Shown: piece after piece, positions 46,515 through 57,320 of the stretch
Numbering within the stretch: the first letter of the stretch is position 1
How the letters are laid out: each line of letters begins with the position of its first letter
NCBI GenBank assembly: GCA_035610365.1
Contig: CM069432.1
Span: 278,603,482 to 278,667,481, forward strand
Direction of reading: 5' to 3'
Origin: Aquatica leii
Lineage: Eukaryota > Arthropoda > Insecta > Coleoptera > Lampyridae
DNA length: 64,000 nt
Position numbers and translations under genes: made by a program
Notes under the pieces: generated by a model
The model's input: only the letters and a program-made list of their open reading frames with translations
What the model was told of the DNA's origin: nothing
Database searches by the model: none

Positions 46515-47798
46515 AACAGCTGTATTCATAAAAAATTACAATTGGGTTACAGAGCTCTTCAAACCTATTTTAGCATAAATGTCAAAAAAAACTATTCATA
46601 AACGCGTTTTAGCTTAACAAACCTTTTGTAACAGAGTTGTAACTTAGCAATATTTAAAATAGGACCTACCCTTTTTTAAATCTATTTTAACTTTAAAAAT
46701 TGTGTATAATCAGATTTTTTGAAGTCGAAAAATTTATTTAAAAGAAATTTAATTTGTTTCTGTGTTTAATTTAACACGGATGCAATAGATGATATTAATA
46801 TCCACTAATATTGTAAATAATATAATTGATATAATTCGCGACTTCGACTGAGCGTTCAGTGAATTTTGTCATCTTGGCGGTGCTACAGATTTTGGTACTT
46901 TTTGGCGACACATCTTCATAGTTTTACTTATTCTAGTTTTTTTGTAATCAAGTTTATTGTTTGTATTGTCCTAATTTTTTTCTCAAAATGTAGGTACCTA
47001 AGTTAAATATTACGTCAAGCAATATGTTTTACTGCCCATTGGTCTGTGCCATACGATCGGAAAGAGAATTCTAATTTCTTTTAGGTATAAAATGTAATTT
47101 ATATAATTCATTGATTTAATTAATTTTTTATTTAGCGTTTTAAAAAAATAAGCAGTTTACATTCAAGAAAGATGTATTTTATGGAATACGAAACTTCTCT
47201 CCAAAGTGCCGTTATTACTGCATCGTTCGTAATTTTTTTACATTTACAAATTTACTTAATATAACTACTACTACTAATGTTGTTAAACAGTTATTCAAAA
47301 ATCGAATTGTTATTAATCACACCAGACTTGCAAAAGTATCTACCCAACAAACTATGTCAGCATTTTCTTTTGCTTGTTGGGGTCAATATTTTTGTTTTCA
47401 ATTATCCTGACCCTTCGTTGCACCCATTCTTGAAATTGATACTAAAAAAACTAAATAAGTTCTTTTGAACACATTCAAATTGTTACAAACCTTATCTTCT
47501 ACAAGCTAATTTTCACTTCTTGTTTTCTTTTTACTATCTGTCATTATTAATTACTACCATAATTATTACTTGACAGACGTAACTAATAAACGCAAAAAAT
47601 AGTTCAAATGTTTCGACGTTACCAACGCGACTGCATTAAATTTACTGAAATCGGTATTTTAACTCTATTTTGAGTACCGAGAGCTTACAAACCGTTTATG
47701 AATGAACGAAAGTTAAAACGTTTTGTAATCCTTAAAACACATTTTAAATAAAACAAGTTTAACGGGTATTTTTGAATATTTTTATGAATACAGCTGTT
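46515..47798. mobile_element. Terminal-inverted-repeat element without transposase (1.28 kb)
   Basis: AACAGCTGTATTCATAAAAA at 46515 is repeated inverted and exact at 47779-47798. If the end is set at ACAGCTG, both sides are flanked by TA. The interior is AT-rich with imperfect inverted similarity further in (ACGCGTTTTAGC against TTAAAACGTTTT) and no transposase. It is a non-autonomous DNA transposon, perhaps Tc1/mariner or Harbinger related; the flanking TTAA/TTAG leaves piggyBac possible. Confidence 0.6.
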
Positions 47799-47799
47799 A

Positions 47800-48345
47800 G
47801 TCGTTAAGTCAGAAAATAAAACATTACGAATGACATATATTTACATATATCTAAGCAATTATTAAACAAAAAAAATAAAGCGCAAATTAATTAATAAAAA
47901 TTAAAAAAATATGAACATGTGTAACTGTACAAAAAAATGGCAGTGAAACAAACAATCCACACAAAAAGAAGATAAAAGATTGAATCGAGAAAGCAATGAC
48001 CGACAAAAACTAATTTAAAAAAATCGTTGCTGAACATTTTATAATCACAAAGTAAGGTTAAAAAAAATCAAGAAACATTCTAAAGAATCCTATGATGGCA
48101 TAAAATTAACAGTTTATTTATTTATTACTTTGTACCATACCTCACAGTTTTTAACTTGTGTGATCTTTGAAAAAAAGTACTTTTAAACATATTCATAAAA
48201 AATCATTGAATGGAAATAAACCTTTCTCAATACTTCTTATAACAATAATAGCTCTAGTTTGGCAACGTCTACCAAATGTTTTTTCTAATAAAAATAACAT
48301 TTATCAAAATTATACAGAAAATTTAAAGATTATTAAAACCTTAGT
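47800..48345. other. No gene seen
   Basis: AT-rich stretch between the inverted-repeat element and the CA microsatellite. Nothing recognisable. Confidence 0.4.
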
Positions 48346-48400
48346 TACACACACCCGCACGCACGCACGCATGCGCACGCGCACACGTACACACACACTC
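48346..48400. repeat. CA/CACG microsatellite at the 5' edge of the R1-type LINE
   Basis: A mixed (AC)n and (GCAC)n tract. The LINE coding sequence begins immediately after it at 48401. Confidence 0.85.
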
Positions 48401-49768
48401 TGTTTTGGGTCCTCTTTTATGGAATATCATGTACGATGGGATTCTGCGATTCAAGATGCCTACGGCAGTCAAACTCGTAGCATATGCAGATGACGACGCT
48501 GTAGTGATAGTTGGAAAGCTCCTCGAGGAAATAAATTTCGTCTTCGACTCTACCTTCGAAACGATCCGTTGGTGGATGGATACTGTTGGCCTAGAGTTGG
48601 CAGAGCACAAGACTGAAGAGGTGCTCATAACTAGTAGAAAAAAGGTGGAAACCATCACATTGCAGGTCGGAAGACACGAAATCGCATCCTAACCGTATCT
48701 TCGGTACTTCGGAGTGATGATTGACGCCCGAATGAAATTCAGACAGTAAATAGATCACGTAAGTGCCAAAGCATCGGCAGTCAGAGTAACCCTATCACGG
48801 CTGATGTCTAATATAAGTGGACGGAAACAAAAGTGGAGAGCATTACTGTCGTTAGTAGTCACATCAATACTCACGTATGGAATCCCTATTTGGGCTGATG
48901 CCCTTAGAACACAAGAATCGAGAAGAACAATTGCATCAGTTTACCGATTGAGTGCCTTAAGAGTAGCTAGCGCTTTCCACACTGTATCTGAGGACGCAGT
49001 GTGCGTTATTGCCTGGATGCTGCCTATTGAAGTCCTGACAGAAGAACGAAAAGTCCTTTACCGGCAATAAGGAACGACAACGATGAAACCCGAAGAACTT
49101 AGAATACAAGAAGTGCGAAATAGTATACGACGATGGCAAATACGGTGGGACAACACAACGAATGGTAGGTGGACGTACCGCTCATCCCATATGCTGATGT
49201 TTAGATGAACCGCAATCATGGTGAGGTCAATTACTACCTCACACAGATGATATCTGGACATGGGTGCTTCCGAGCATACCTTTTTCGGTTTAAATATGAA
49301 GATTGTCCGAACCGCCCGTCTTGTTCCGGAGTAAGGGAAGGCGTGGAAAACGTGTTCTTTGCGTGCCCACACTTTCATGAATTACGCAGTAATTGGGAAT
49401 CTGCCGTTAATGAGAAACTTCAGCCAGAGTCCATAATAAAAGTTATGCTCTCCTCCAAGGTTGCTTGGGAAGCAACAAGTTCATTTGCGACGGAAGTTCT
49501 ACGAGAACTCCGCCGCATAGAAAGAAGACGAGCGACGAATTAAAATATGCGAAGATAAGAAGCCCTGACTTTGACCACATGACGGAAGTGCAGTAGCTAG
49601 ATCCTCCCTCCGTGAAGTAATGCCTAACTGTGGTTCCGCGGAGGCCGGTGACATAGGATAGCTTTTTTTAGTCGGTATTATATAAGGGAATCTGAGTCCG
49701 ACATATTCAGGCACAACACCAAGTCTTGACGATACGTAAATGTATTTTTTGCCGCAAACCTCTAAAAA

Positions 49769-49771
<3 letters not shown>
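48401..49771 (+). mobile_element. R1-clade (Waldo-like) LINE, 5'-truncated, lodged in a CA repeat
   Basis: It starts inside the reverse transcriptase at VLGPLLWNIMYDGILR, followed by the catalytic VAYADDDAVVI block, HKTEEVLITSRKK and FGVMIDARM. Then come ILTYGIPIWADALR, RLSALRVASAFHTVSEDA and a CCHC-like end (CPNRPSCSG, then VENVFFACPHF) typical of R1-clade ORF2. It ends with a short 3' UTR leading straight into (AC)n. Waldo elements of this clade are known to insert into ACAY-type repeats, which fits CA tracts on both sides. Stops near 48691, 48748 and 49069 and frameshifts near 49205 and 49540 kill the frame. Confidence 0.8.

Positions 49772-49802
<31 letters not shown>
49772..49802. repeat. 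(AC)n at the 3' edge of the R1-type LINE
   Basis: About 15 AC units directly after the LINE 3' end and its short A run. Confidence 0.9.
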
Positions 49803-49803
<1 letters not shown>

Positions 49804-51030
49804 CAAATGGATGTATCCAAAAATATATAAAATAAATATATAATTAATGTATTGGCAATGTTAAAAAATATTTGAATATTTAAGTTTTAAAAATATTCAG
49901 TAAATATTTTGCGCTACTGGTAATATTTAGTAAAAGTACACAATTTCACATTTTAAATAATGCGTTAATGTAATTAATCTAATGCAAATAATTGCGAAAA
50001 CGTGTTATTTATAAAATTAAATATTAACTATTTAATTATTTACGTTACATTATGTAACTTATATTCAAAAGTTTTAATTAAAACATTAATATTTAGTTTT
50101 ACATTTACTTACTTCCACATGTTTTAATAAGACTAATATTTCTAGAAAGTGTAGTAAATATATACGTAAATTATAAATTTTTATTAAATTTTTTTATATA
50201 GTTTATTAACATTTTGTGATATTTGTAATACAAAGTTGTATTGTAAACAGTTTTGCAATAATAATTTAATTTTTAGTTTATAAAAAATTAAATTGCTTAT
50301 GAAACAATTTTTATGTCATTATTAAGATTATAGACGATTATGGCGTTGACCACAGACCTGTACAACCTATTAGGTTACCAAATCTATGAAGAGACACGTT
50401 TACGTCTGAACTTAACCTTTCCAGACATAAAGCACGTGCGGTATGTAGAGTACATAAATCTTTATCCGAGAAACCCTACTAAAAATAAAATACTTTTTGT
50501 CATTTAAAAAACTCGGTAGAACATTCATAAATCTGCATTTAATATTTTTATTAAAATAAATAATTGTTGAAAATTTGTCAATAAAACTTTTAACTAATCT
50601 AATTATTAATTACTAATATAAATTTATAGTGTTGTAATTTAAAATTTTGAAATAGTCAAAGCTTTAAGAAGAGATATTGCATTTTACTTTATTTTAATCT
50701 CACAAGAAAATATTGTTATACGATACATGAAGAGAGTATTGAGCAGTTGCGATCTATATAAAAATTAAACACGTAAAAACTACAATAATATTTTAAAAAA
50801 TGGATCAATAATGGGGTTTTGTAACAACCGTTGATTAAAACTTTATGTACGAAAGATTAGGTATTTGTAAAGACAGCAAATGTTGGGTATATAATAGAGT
50901 CTTTTATCTACATTAATAATGTTTATTGAAACAATATAGGTGCTTTGATGATTAAAGACTAGATTCCCAGTTCCATACGACATCTTTTTTTAATAAAGAC
51001 CTTAAGTGTTTAGACTCTTCAGAATAATTT
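49803..51030. other. AT-rich stretch without a gene
   Basis: No coding block. A GC-richer island at 50335-50470 has no recognisable product. Confidence 0.45.
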
Positions 51031-52850
51031 TTGATATATGACGATAAGTATGTTAAGCATGTCCAAGAACCGTTGTAGCTCTTGAGGACTGCTTGGTGGT
51101 CTTATTTCAGCAACAGCTTTGACTTTATTAGAATCTGGGATCATTCCTTCTTTTGAAAATATGTTGCCCATGTAATTAACTTGTGCGACGCAAAGCTATG
51201 ATTTATCAAAATTTAAATAACAACACCTTAAGAAGATTAAAAACTTATTTTAAATAGTACTCCAGTTTAAACAATAAATTGCTTTTCCAATATCAAAATT
51301 AAATTTTAAATTTACTTATTGGGCACGTTGAAACACAGTTTCGAGAGTTTTATTTTGTACTTTTAATGAAGGCGCATATATCAACAGGTCGTCAAAATAT
51401 AGATATACTGCACTATTTGGAATATTTCCGAATAATGCTACCATTGTTGCATGAAAGATTTCTGGAACGGAGGAGATTCCAGAAGGTAGACGTTTGAATC
51501 TGAATCTGCCAGGGGTGTAATAAAAGTACAGAGTTTTGATGACTCTTCATCTAACGCAATGGTCCAAAAATCCCAATTGGCATCTAAAGTGGAAAAATAA
51601 TTTGAACCTTTTAATTGTGACCTAGTTGTATCTAAATTGGGGAATGGATAATGAGATCAACAAATTGTTTTATTAAGGTTACGAGGATCTAAACAGACTC
51701 GAATAGTACCATTTTTCTTTGTTTTTACTAGGATACTATTTACCCATTTAGTTGGTTCTGTAACCGGACTAATTTTTTTAACATGGAATGAGACGGTGTA
51801 ACTACTGTTATAAACAAGACAGTTTAAATTTACTTGACTTAATAATGGCAATTTTTCCCCACTGAATGTTATGACATTATTGTTACTCTGTTTGATTAAA
51901 TCTAACGACGTTTGAAGACGTTTAAAAGTACATAAATTCATAATATTGGTTTAAGCAGCAGTGTCTAATTGACATGATACAATCACATCATTAATAATAA
52001 TAGGAATTTCCCAAGACAACATATTCACTGAGAGATAATTATTTTCACTTCGAATAGATCCTAAAAACGAATCATTTTTTGGCACCAGAGACACTATTTT
52101 TATATGGTTCCTATTAGTATTTTTAATACAAAATTTTACATAATGACCCATTTTCTTGCAATAGTTACCTTTTTTGCTGGACATCTGTAACGATGATGCT
52201 GCCCACATCTGGAACATACATTCCACGCTGGACTGACCGATTTTTGCCTGCTGCCACTGGAGTAATCTCGATGAATGAGCCCTATAGACTTTGATCTGCC
52301 TTAGCAGCAAACACTTTCATTTGAATGGACAGCTCCCACAAAAGCCGTTTCCAATTTTGACATTGTAAATGTTTTCGCTATTTTCACTGCTTTGTTGAGC
52401 GTTATTTGGTCTTCGGATATAATTTTTTGTTTGACGTCTGTATATGTTGAGTTGAGACCACACGTAAAGATGTCTTTCAGCAGACTTTCTCTATCCTTAA
52501 ACTCACAGGTCAAGCTTAAATGTGTGAATTAGTTCATCGTATCTGATATTGTCTATATTCACGTTAAAGCTGATGAATATTTCTAATGCATCTGGACCTA
52601 GATGATGCAACAATAGAGCTACTTTTCGTACATCCTCTTCTTTTTCTAAATTTGTTCTAAGATATATTTTAAACTGAGTGTACCATTCTTTCCATTCGTA
52701 GGACAATTTTTTGGTGTTTGACAAATTAAAATTTTGTATGAAGCAGGACGCAGAAACAGGTTTGTTACTTGTTTGTGAATGAGCTGTGACGTCATGACTG
52801 CTTCAGTTTGATGAGGCATGTTGACCACACCTTAGTTTTAATTTTACGAC
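51030..52850 (-). mobile_element. Third Ty3/Gypsy fossil (Mag-like)
   Basis: A minus-strand partial body without LTRs. A gag-like region lies at about 52300-52830 (YEWKEWYTQFKIYL, LLHHLGPDALEIF, the usual start of Mag/K02A2.6-like gags), then a basic Cys remnant and a protease scrap (CQLDTAA). Reverse transcriptase follows at about 51330-51945 (PTKWVNSILVKTKKNGTIRV, CLDPRNLNK, then LLIYAP). The end of RT with a PDSNKVKAVAEI block is at about 51060-51190. Broken in many places, old. Confidence 0.75.
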
Positions 52851-53280
52851 ACAAAAACGTTATTCAACAGTTTACTTCTGACACCATGTTAATGGTAGAC
52901 ACAAAAACGACACTTATGGTAAATCTATTGAGCAATATATTAATACGAAAGAAATACATCATAATTCTTGTCGACGTCTATGACATGACCGACATAGCTG
53001 TCAGATGACTAATGCCGGGTTATGCCGTGTTGCCACGCCTACAATAATTCCTTAACAGTAAGTAGTACGGTCGTGATATAATACTCATGTGACCGTGTGA
53101 TTCATATTGCTTCATACATTTAATATATTCTTCTTTGAAGTCAGGTTTATGTCTAAAACGTTTTTTCATTTGATGCAAAAGACTTACAGCAATATGTTTA
53201 TGGAATAACCAAGGCTTATGAGAAAATTATCTCTGAAGGGTAATCACATAATGTAACGTCGTTCATCGTTTTGACTGTGA
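52851..53280. other. No gene seen
   Basis: A short plus-strand frame at 52808-53008 lies partly antisense to the gag scrap and shows no domain. Otherwise non-coding. Confidence 0.4.
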
Positions 53281-53289
53281 GTATTTTTC

Positions 53290-53720
53290 ACATTGTATTT
53301 TAAGATCTATAGCACTGCCTTTCGAGTATTGCCTTAACATTTGGCTGATCATGCTCTCAGCTTCTTCAGAAGATTTCTAAAGACTATCGTCTTACGTTCC
53401 TCGGTATATACAGTCTTTCGGTTCCACTTCGCTAATCCGTGCCCGTTCTGGTTTGTTGAGTTGCGTTGATAGACGTCTGCTGACTTTCTGCATGTTTTTC
53501 ACGCAGCGTAGATTTCCATGTGTTGCCTAATCTGTATCCATCCTCACGGTTGAAGTTAGGATTTTTCACTATTTCCAGTGATTCGAGTATTATTCGCTGG
53601 TGATAGTGTCTGCTTCGTGCTAATAGCTTTACGTTTCCGTAATCAATCCGGTGAGGTCCATTCTTATGTAGATGTTCTGCTACTGCAGATTTGTCTCAGC
53701 GTTCTTAATATGTAAACGTC
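53290..53720 (-). mobile_element. Penelope-like element 3' end (GIY-YIG tail plus terminal motif)
   Basis: Read on the minus strand: SAVAEHLHKNGPHRIDYGNV, LLARSRHYHQRIILESLEI, then NREDGYRLGNTWKSTLRE. This is the C-terminal helix region of a Penelope-type GIY-YIG nuclease (H.ID..., Y..R...E....). About 130 bases later come CTGAAGAAGCTGAGAG and then ACTCGAAAGG, the PLE terminal motif pair. The reverse transcriptase is absent. It is a different lineage from the PLEs at 5.4 and 40 kb by sequence. Confidence 0.75.
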
Positions 53721-53849
53721 ACCATTCTTAGCTTCAACATTTAACAAGACAGTAAAAACATATTATTGTGTTTACAAAATCTTGACGCTTTGAAACAGTC
53801 AGTGATATAAAATCTTTACATTAGCAAATATAGTGATATTGTGTTCTAA

Positions 53850-54230
53850 ATCTTTTTTCGGGAAGCATACAAAATTGCTCATAGGTTGGAATTTCTCTTA
53901 AATTTTTAAGTGATTGTTCCCAGAGTTTGTAAGTTTTAATGTGGAGCTTAGCGATCAATATGTGAACAATAATTGCATCCCATGAATAAAATCAATTTTA
54001 AGTTTTTGACTAAGGTAAGGCATTGGCTAGAAGCATGTAAAATATCTTTAATACCCTTAGCAGATTCTGATTTTAACTTTCGTTGGGTAATTAAACGATT
54101 TAAAATATTTTTTACTATGAAACGCTTGTTTTCATACCATTTTTTAAGCTTTCTAAATGCGTCATTATAGTTTGCTTCCGTTAATTGTGTTACGTGCATA
54201 AATTTAAATAATGCATTACCCTGTATATTG
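53850..54230 (-). mobile_element. BEL/Pao gag fragment
   Basis: The minus-strand text LTEANYNDAFRKLKKWYENK followed by NRLITQRKLKSESAKGIKDI matches the DUF1759-type gag of BEL/Pao LTR retrotransposons (L.xENYxxAWxxLxxRYxNxR). A further scrap, EIPTYEQFC, lies just beyond. No LTR or pol is attached. A dead fragment. Confidence 0.7.
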
Positions 54231-54592
54231 GTTTAATTAAAAATTACTTTTATATTTCTCGACGCCATCTATCGGATTCGTTGGTCACTTTGTATTGAGT
54301 AAGCGATATCCGGCGAGGTTACCGGCATTTTGACTTTAACATCGTGCATGTGTTAATCTATGTCTGCGTGAGTGAAAAATCGTTTTCTAAAATCATCCAC
54401 GTGTTGGGACACGATGGAAATTAGAAGTTTCCTTAATTAACTAATTTATTCACGCAGAGTAAGTGGGTTTTGTTCTTTCTTTAATTAAAGGTAATTTTTA
54501 TGTCTTTTGTTAGCGCCATGTGCTACCTCCTAACTATGGGTATTCTTATCGACATCTAAAATCTTCAAGGGAAAATTAGTGCAGAATTTCGA

Positions 54593-54755
54593 TTCGGAGG
54601 CAATTAATTAGATTATTGAATGTCACCTGTTCGGAAGATCCTAATACTATAAGATTGAATTCTATTCGGAGGCAATTAATTACATTATTGAAGGTCACCT
54701 GTTCGGAAGATCCTAATACGATAAGATTGAATTATCTTCGGAGGCAATAACTTAA
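54593..54755. repeat. 72-bp tandem repeat, about 2.3 copies
   Basis: The unit starts TTCGGAGGCAATTAATTA at 54593, recurs at 54665 and begins a third time at 54737. The first two copies differ at only a few bases. Confidence 0.85.
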
Positions 54756-54834
54756 TACCACCTTAGATGGGAAATTTAATGTAACAGCATACGATAAGTG
54801 TCGGTTCGAGTACTTTCCTTTAAATGTGTCTTTT

Positions 54835-55020
54835 ACTTATAGTTTGTGAGTCGCCAGGTAGACACGATCTTCTCGGTAGAAATTTCTATGTTGTATTTTC
54901 CCGCCGTGTTTGCAAACCCATATAGGAGTCGCTGAAGATTGTCTCCTGAATCCGCGGTTAATACTGCGTCGTCTGCGTAGCATAATATGTTGATACGTTC
55001 GTGCCCTTTCACAAATCCAG
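54835..55020 (-). mobile_element. RTE-type LINE reverse transcriptase fragment
   Basis: The minus strand reads INILCYADDAVLTADSGDNL, then NIEISTEKI: the catalytic YADD block of RTE-like non-LTR elements. No flanking RT motifs remain on its 5' side. It may belong with the endonuclease fragment at 56.4-57.3 kb, which lies upstream in the same orientation, with about 1.4 kb of foreign or decayed DNA between. Confidence 0.65.
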
Positions 55021-56429
55021 CGTTGTTTTGTAACGTGTAAATTCAAATTCGAGCAAAAATCCGCCTGAGAGTAGGCAACTTACCGTAAATACGGATAAAT
55101 ACTCGATCTCGAGTCGTGTTTCTAAGTTACGCTCGCAGAAGGCGCTCGAAGGTAGTCGGCCATCTACAAACCTCATTTTTATGCTGTCATTTGGTTGTGT
55201 AGGAACGTGAAAACGTCGGACAGGTGAGATACATGGAATTTCTTTTTCATCTTTTAACATCTACTACAATGACGCTTTATTTTAGCAATTAATAACAAAT
55301 CCGACTAAACGTTCGATGCAGATAAGACCAGCGCGATGCATTTTGCGGCCAAACGCATAAAGTGGGTTAGTATTTCACACGTGGTTTAGAAATAGAGGCG
55401 TATCAACTAATTCTCGCTATTTTAGCTCCTTAGTCCTTAGTTACTTCGTTCGTTGTTCTTTCATCTGTCGTCTGTACTGTTGGGGTTTCTACCATGGCTG
55501 GGGGAATTTTATTATGAATCCGGTGAAGATGGTGGAATCGCTAAACTAATGCGAATCGTAGTCGTAGGGGATCGTTGGCGCTGTGCTCAAGTGAGGGAAT
55601 GAAGTACCGAGGTATTTATAAACTTCTTAACTTAGAGTCGCGGGAGACGCACTAGCTGTCGGCCCATTTCGTCCATGCGCTGAGGACTGCGGCTATCGCG
55701 ACGTACGGTTTGTGTTAAGTGAAATCGTGCTCTCGTACATCTTTCTTTTCTTGTCGACGACAATTATTTTAAATTTCTTGGATTACGACTAACGAACTGT
55801 TTGTAACGGACATAATTGTGATAAATAATATTTAAAGTAATTCTTTTAACAGATTAAGGTAATGAACGTTTGTAATTGGTATAACTACGATTGATACTAT
55901 GTAACGTCACTTTGCCTTATCACAGTAATAGTAATGCACTGTTGTAACTTGCCGAATTAAGTTAAAGATTATCTAACGTCATTTTGCTGTATAATATTAA
56001 TAGTATTTATTCACAAGGTTATCAAACGCCTTATTTGTAATGGTTGATTTATTACGATTATTTATCGTAACTTCCTCTTTTGGACAAAATTTCATTATCC
56101 ATTATGACAACTCTCAACCACCTGATTAACTCAAAGAATCGGTACAACTAAATGATTTTGTTCTATGCTTTTGTATTTATAGCAATATTGCGATGTAATT
56201 ATTGTTAAGTTAAGATTACGTTAATTATCGAAGGATTATTTGAGGTAAATTGCGCAAAAACAATTTATTTAAAATAAAGAATGTCATAAAAAATTTATAT
56301 AAAGTAAAGACCCTCATTATAAACTCATAAAAACACAATTTTAAGGAGATACTCATTACCAACTCATAGAAAATCTATTTAATGTAAGGACGTCCATTAT
56401 CATACGAGAAATATAATAGCACATCAAAA
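55021..56429. other. No gene recognised
   Basis: A minus-strand frame at 55260-55009 shows no domain. The region 55260-55790 is GC-richer with CG dinucleotides and could be an LTR or UTR of an unknown element. The rest is AT-rich with a repeated CATAAAAAATTTATATAAAGTAAAG-like word near 56283 and 56366. Confidence 0.4.
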
Positions 56430-57320
56430 AGCAACGGCGAATTGGGCACACGGCGAATTGTCCTAGACCCCTTGAAACAGCTTTCCCTGCGACATTTATT
56501 ATGTTGTTCTTTGTTTTTTTCCATGCTTCCTCCGGGTTGTCATCATGGTGCAACGGCGTTTGTTCTATTTTGCATTTCAGTTTCTCCGCGTATATGTATC
56601 TAGTACTGTCGTTTACTAGTGATTCTACATTAAACTTTTCAGTATACTTGGCATTTGCTTTTTTTCATATATTGGAATTTGGATCTTATTTTACATAGGA
56701 CTAATGCGTGATCGCTTTTGATGTTCACTGAGTTCAACGTATATTTATATTTATGACCGTGTTTGAAGAATGTTTAATTCTCAGGCTATTGTTAGCGCAA
56801 AAGTCAACTAGTAGATCTCCGTTGTCATTCCTGACGTCTTCATTAAAGCGTTGCTTGATGCCAAATACTATTTCATTACCTATTCGTGCGTTAAGGTATC
56901 CCATGATGATTATGTGATGGCTAGGCGGTATCGTGCCCATTAAATTTTGAAGCTTTTCATAGAATGTTCTTTTTTCGGTTTTTGATTTGAAGATGTCGCG
57001 GGCATAGGTACTAATTATATGTAGGTGTTTCTCGTTTAGTTTTAATGTAGTTTTTAATATGCTTTCATTGATGTAGTCAATGTTTACAATATGCTGTATG
57101 AATTTTTCATGCAGCAGCGTTCCTACGCCTTTCTTTGTTCTTTTATGCTTCTCCTTTCCACTGTATATGATCATGTATGTAATTGTTGATTTTTTGGGTA
57201 CCTTTTCTCTTTCTTTTAGTTTCGGTTACGTTACATATGTCAATATTCCTCTCTGAGATTTCAGTTACTATTTCTTCGTTGTTATTATACCTGTATTCTT
57301 TCTCTTATTCCTTTTTCGAT
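56430..57320 (-). mobile_element. RTE-type LINE endonuclease fragment
   Basis: Read on the minus strand: YSGKEKHKRTKKGVGTLLHE, DYINESILKTTLKLNEKHLH, IISTYARD, IIMGYLNARIGNE (normally GDLNARIG, so the catalytic Asp became Tyr), FNEDVRNDNGDLLVDFCA and the beginning of the RT linker (DDNPEEAWKKTKNNI). This is the AP endonuclease of an RTE-clade element. The D-to-Y change, stops near 56733 and a frameshift in the linker mark it as dead. Confidence 0.75.

Noticed and set aside
54593-54755. A CRISPR-like array
   Set aside because: The units are contiguous 72-bp tandem copies with no unique spacers, in a eukaryotic context.
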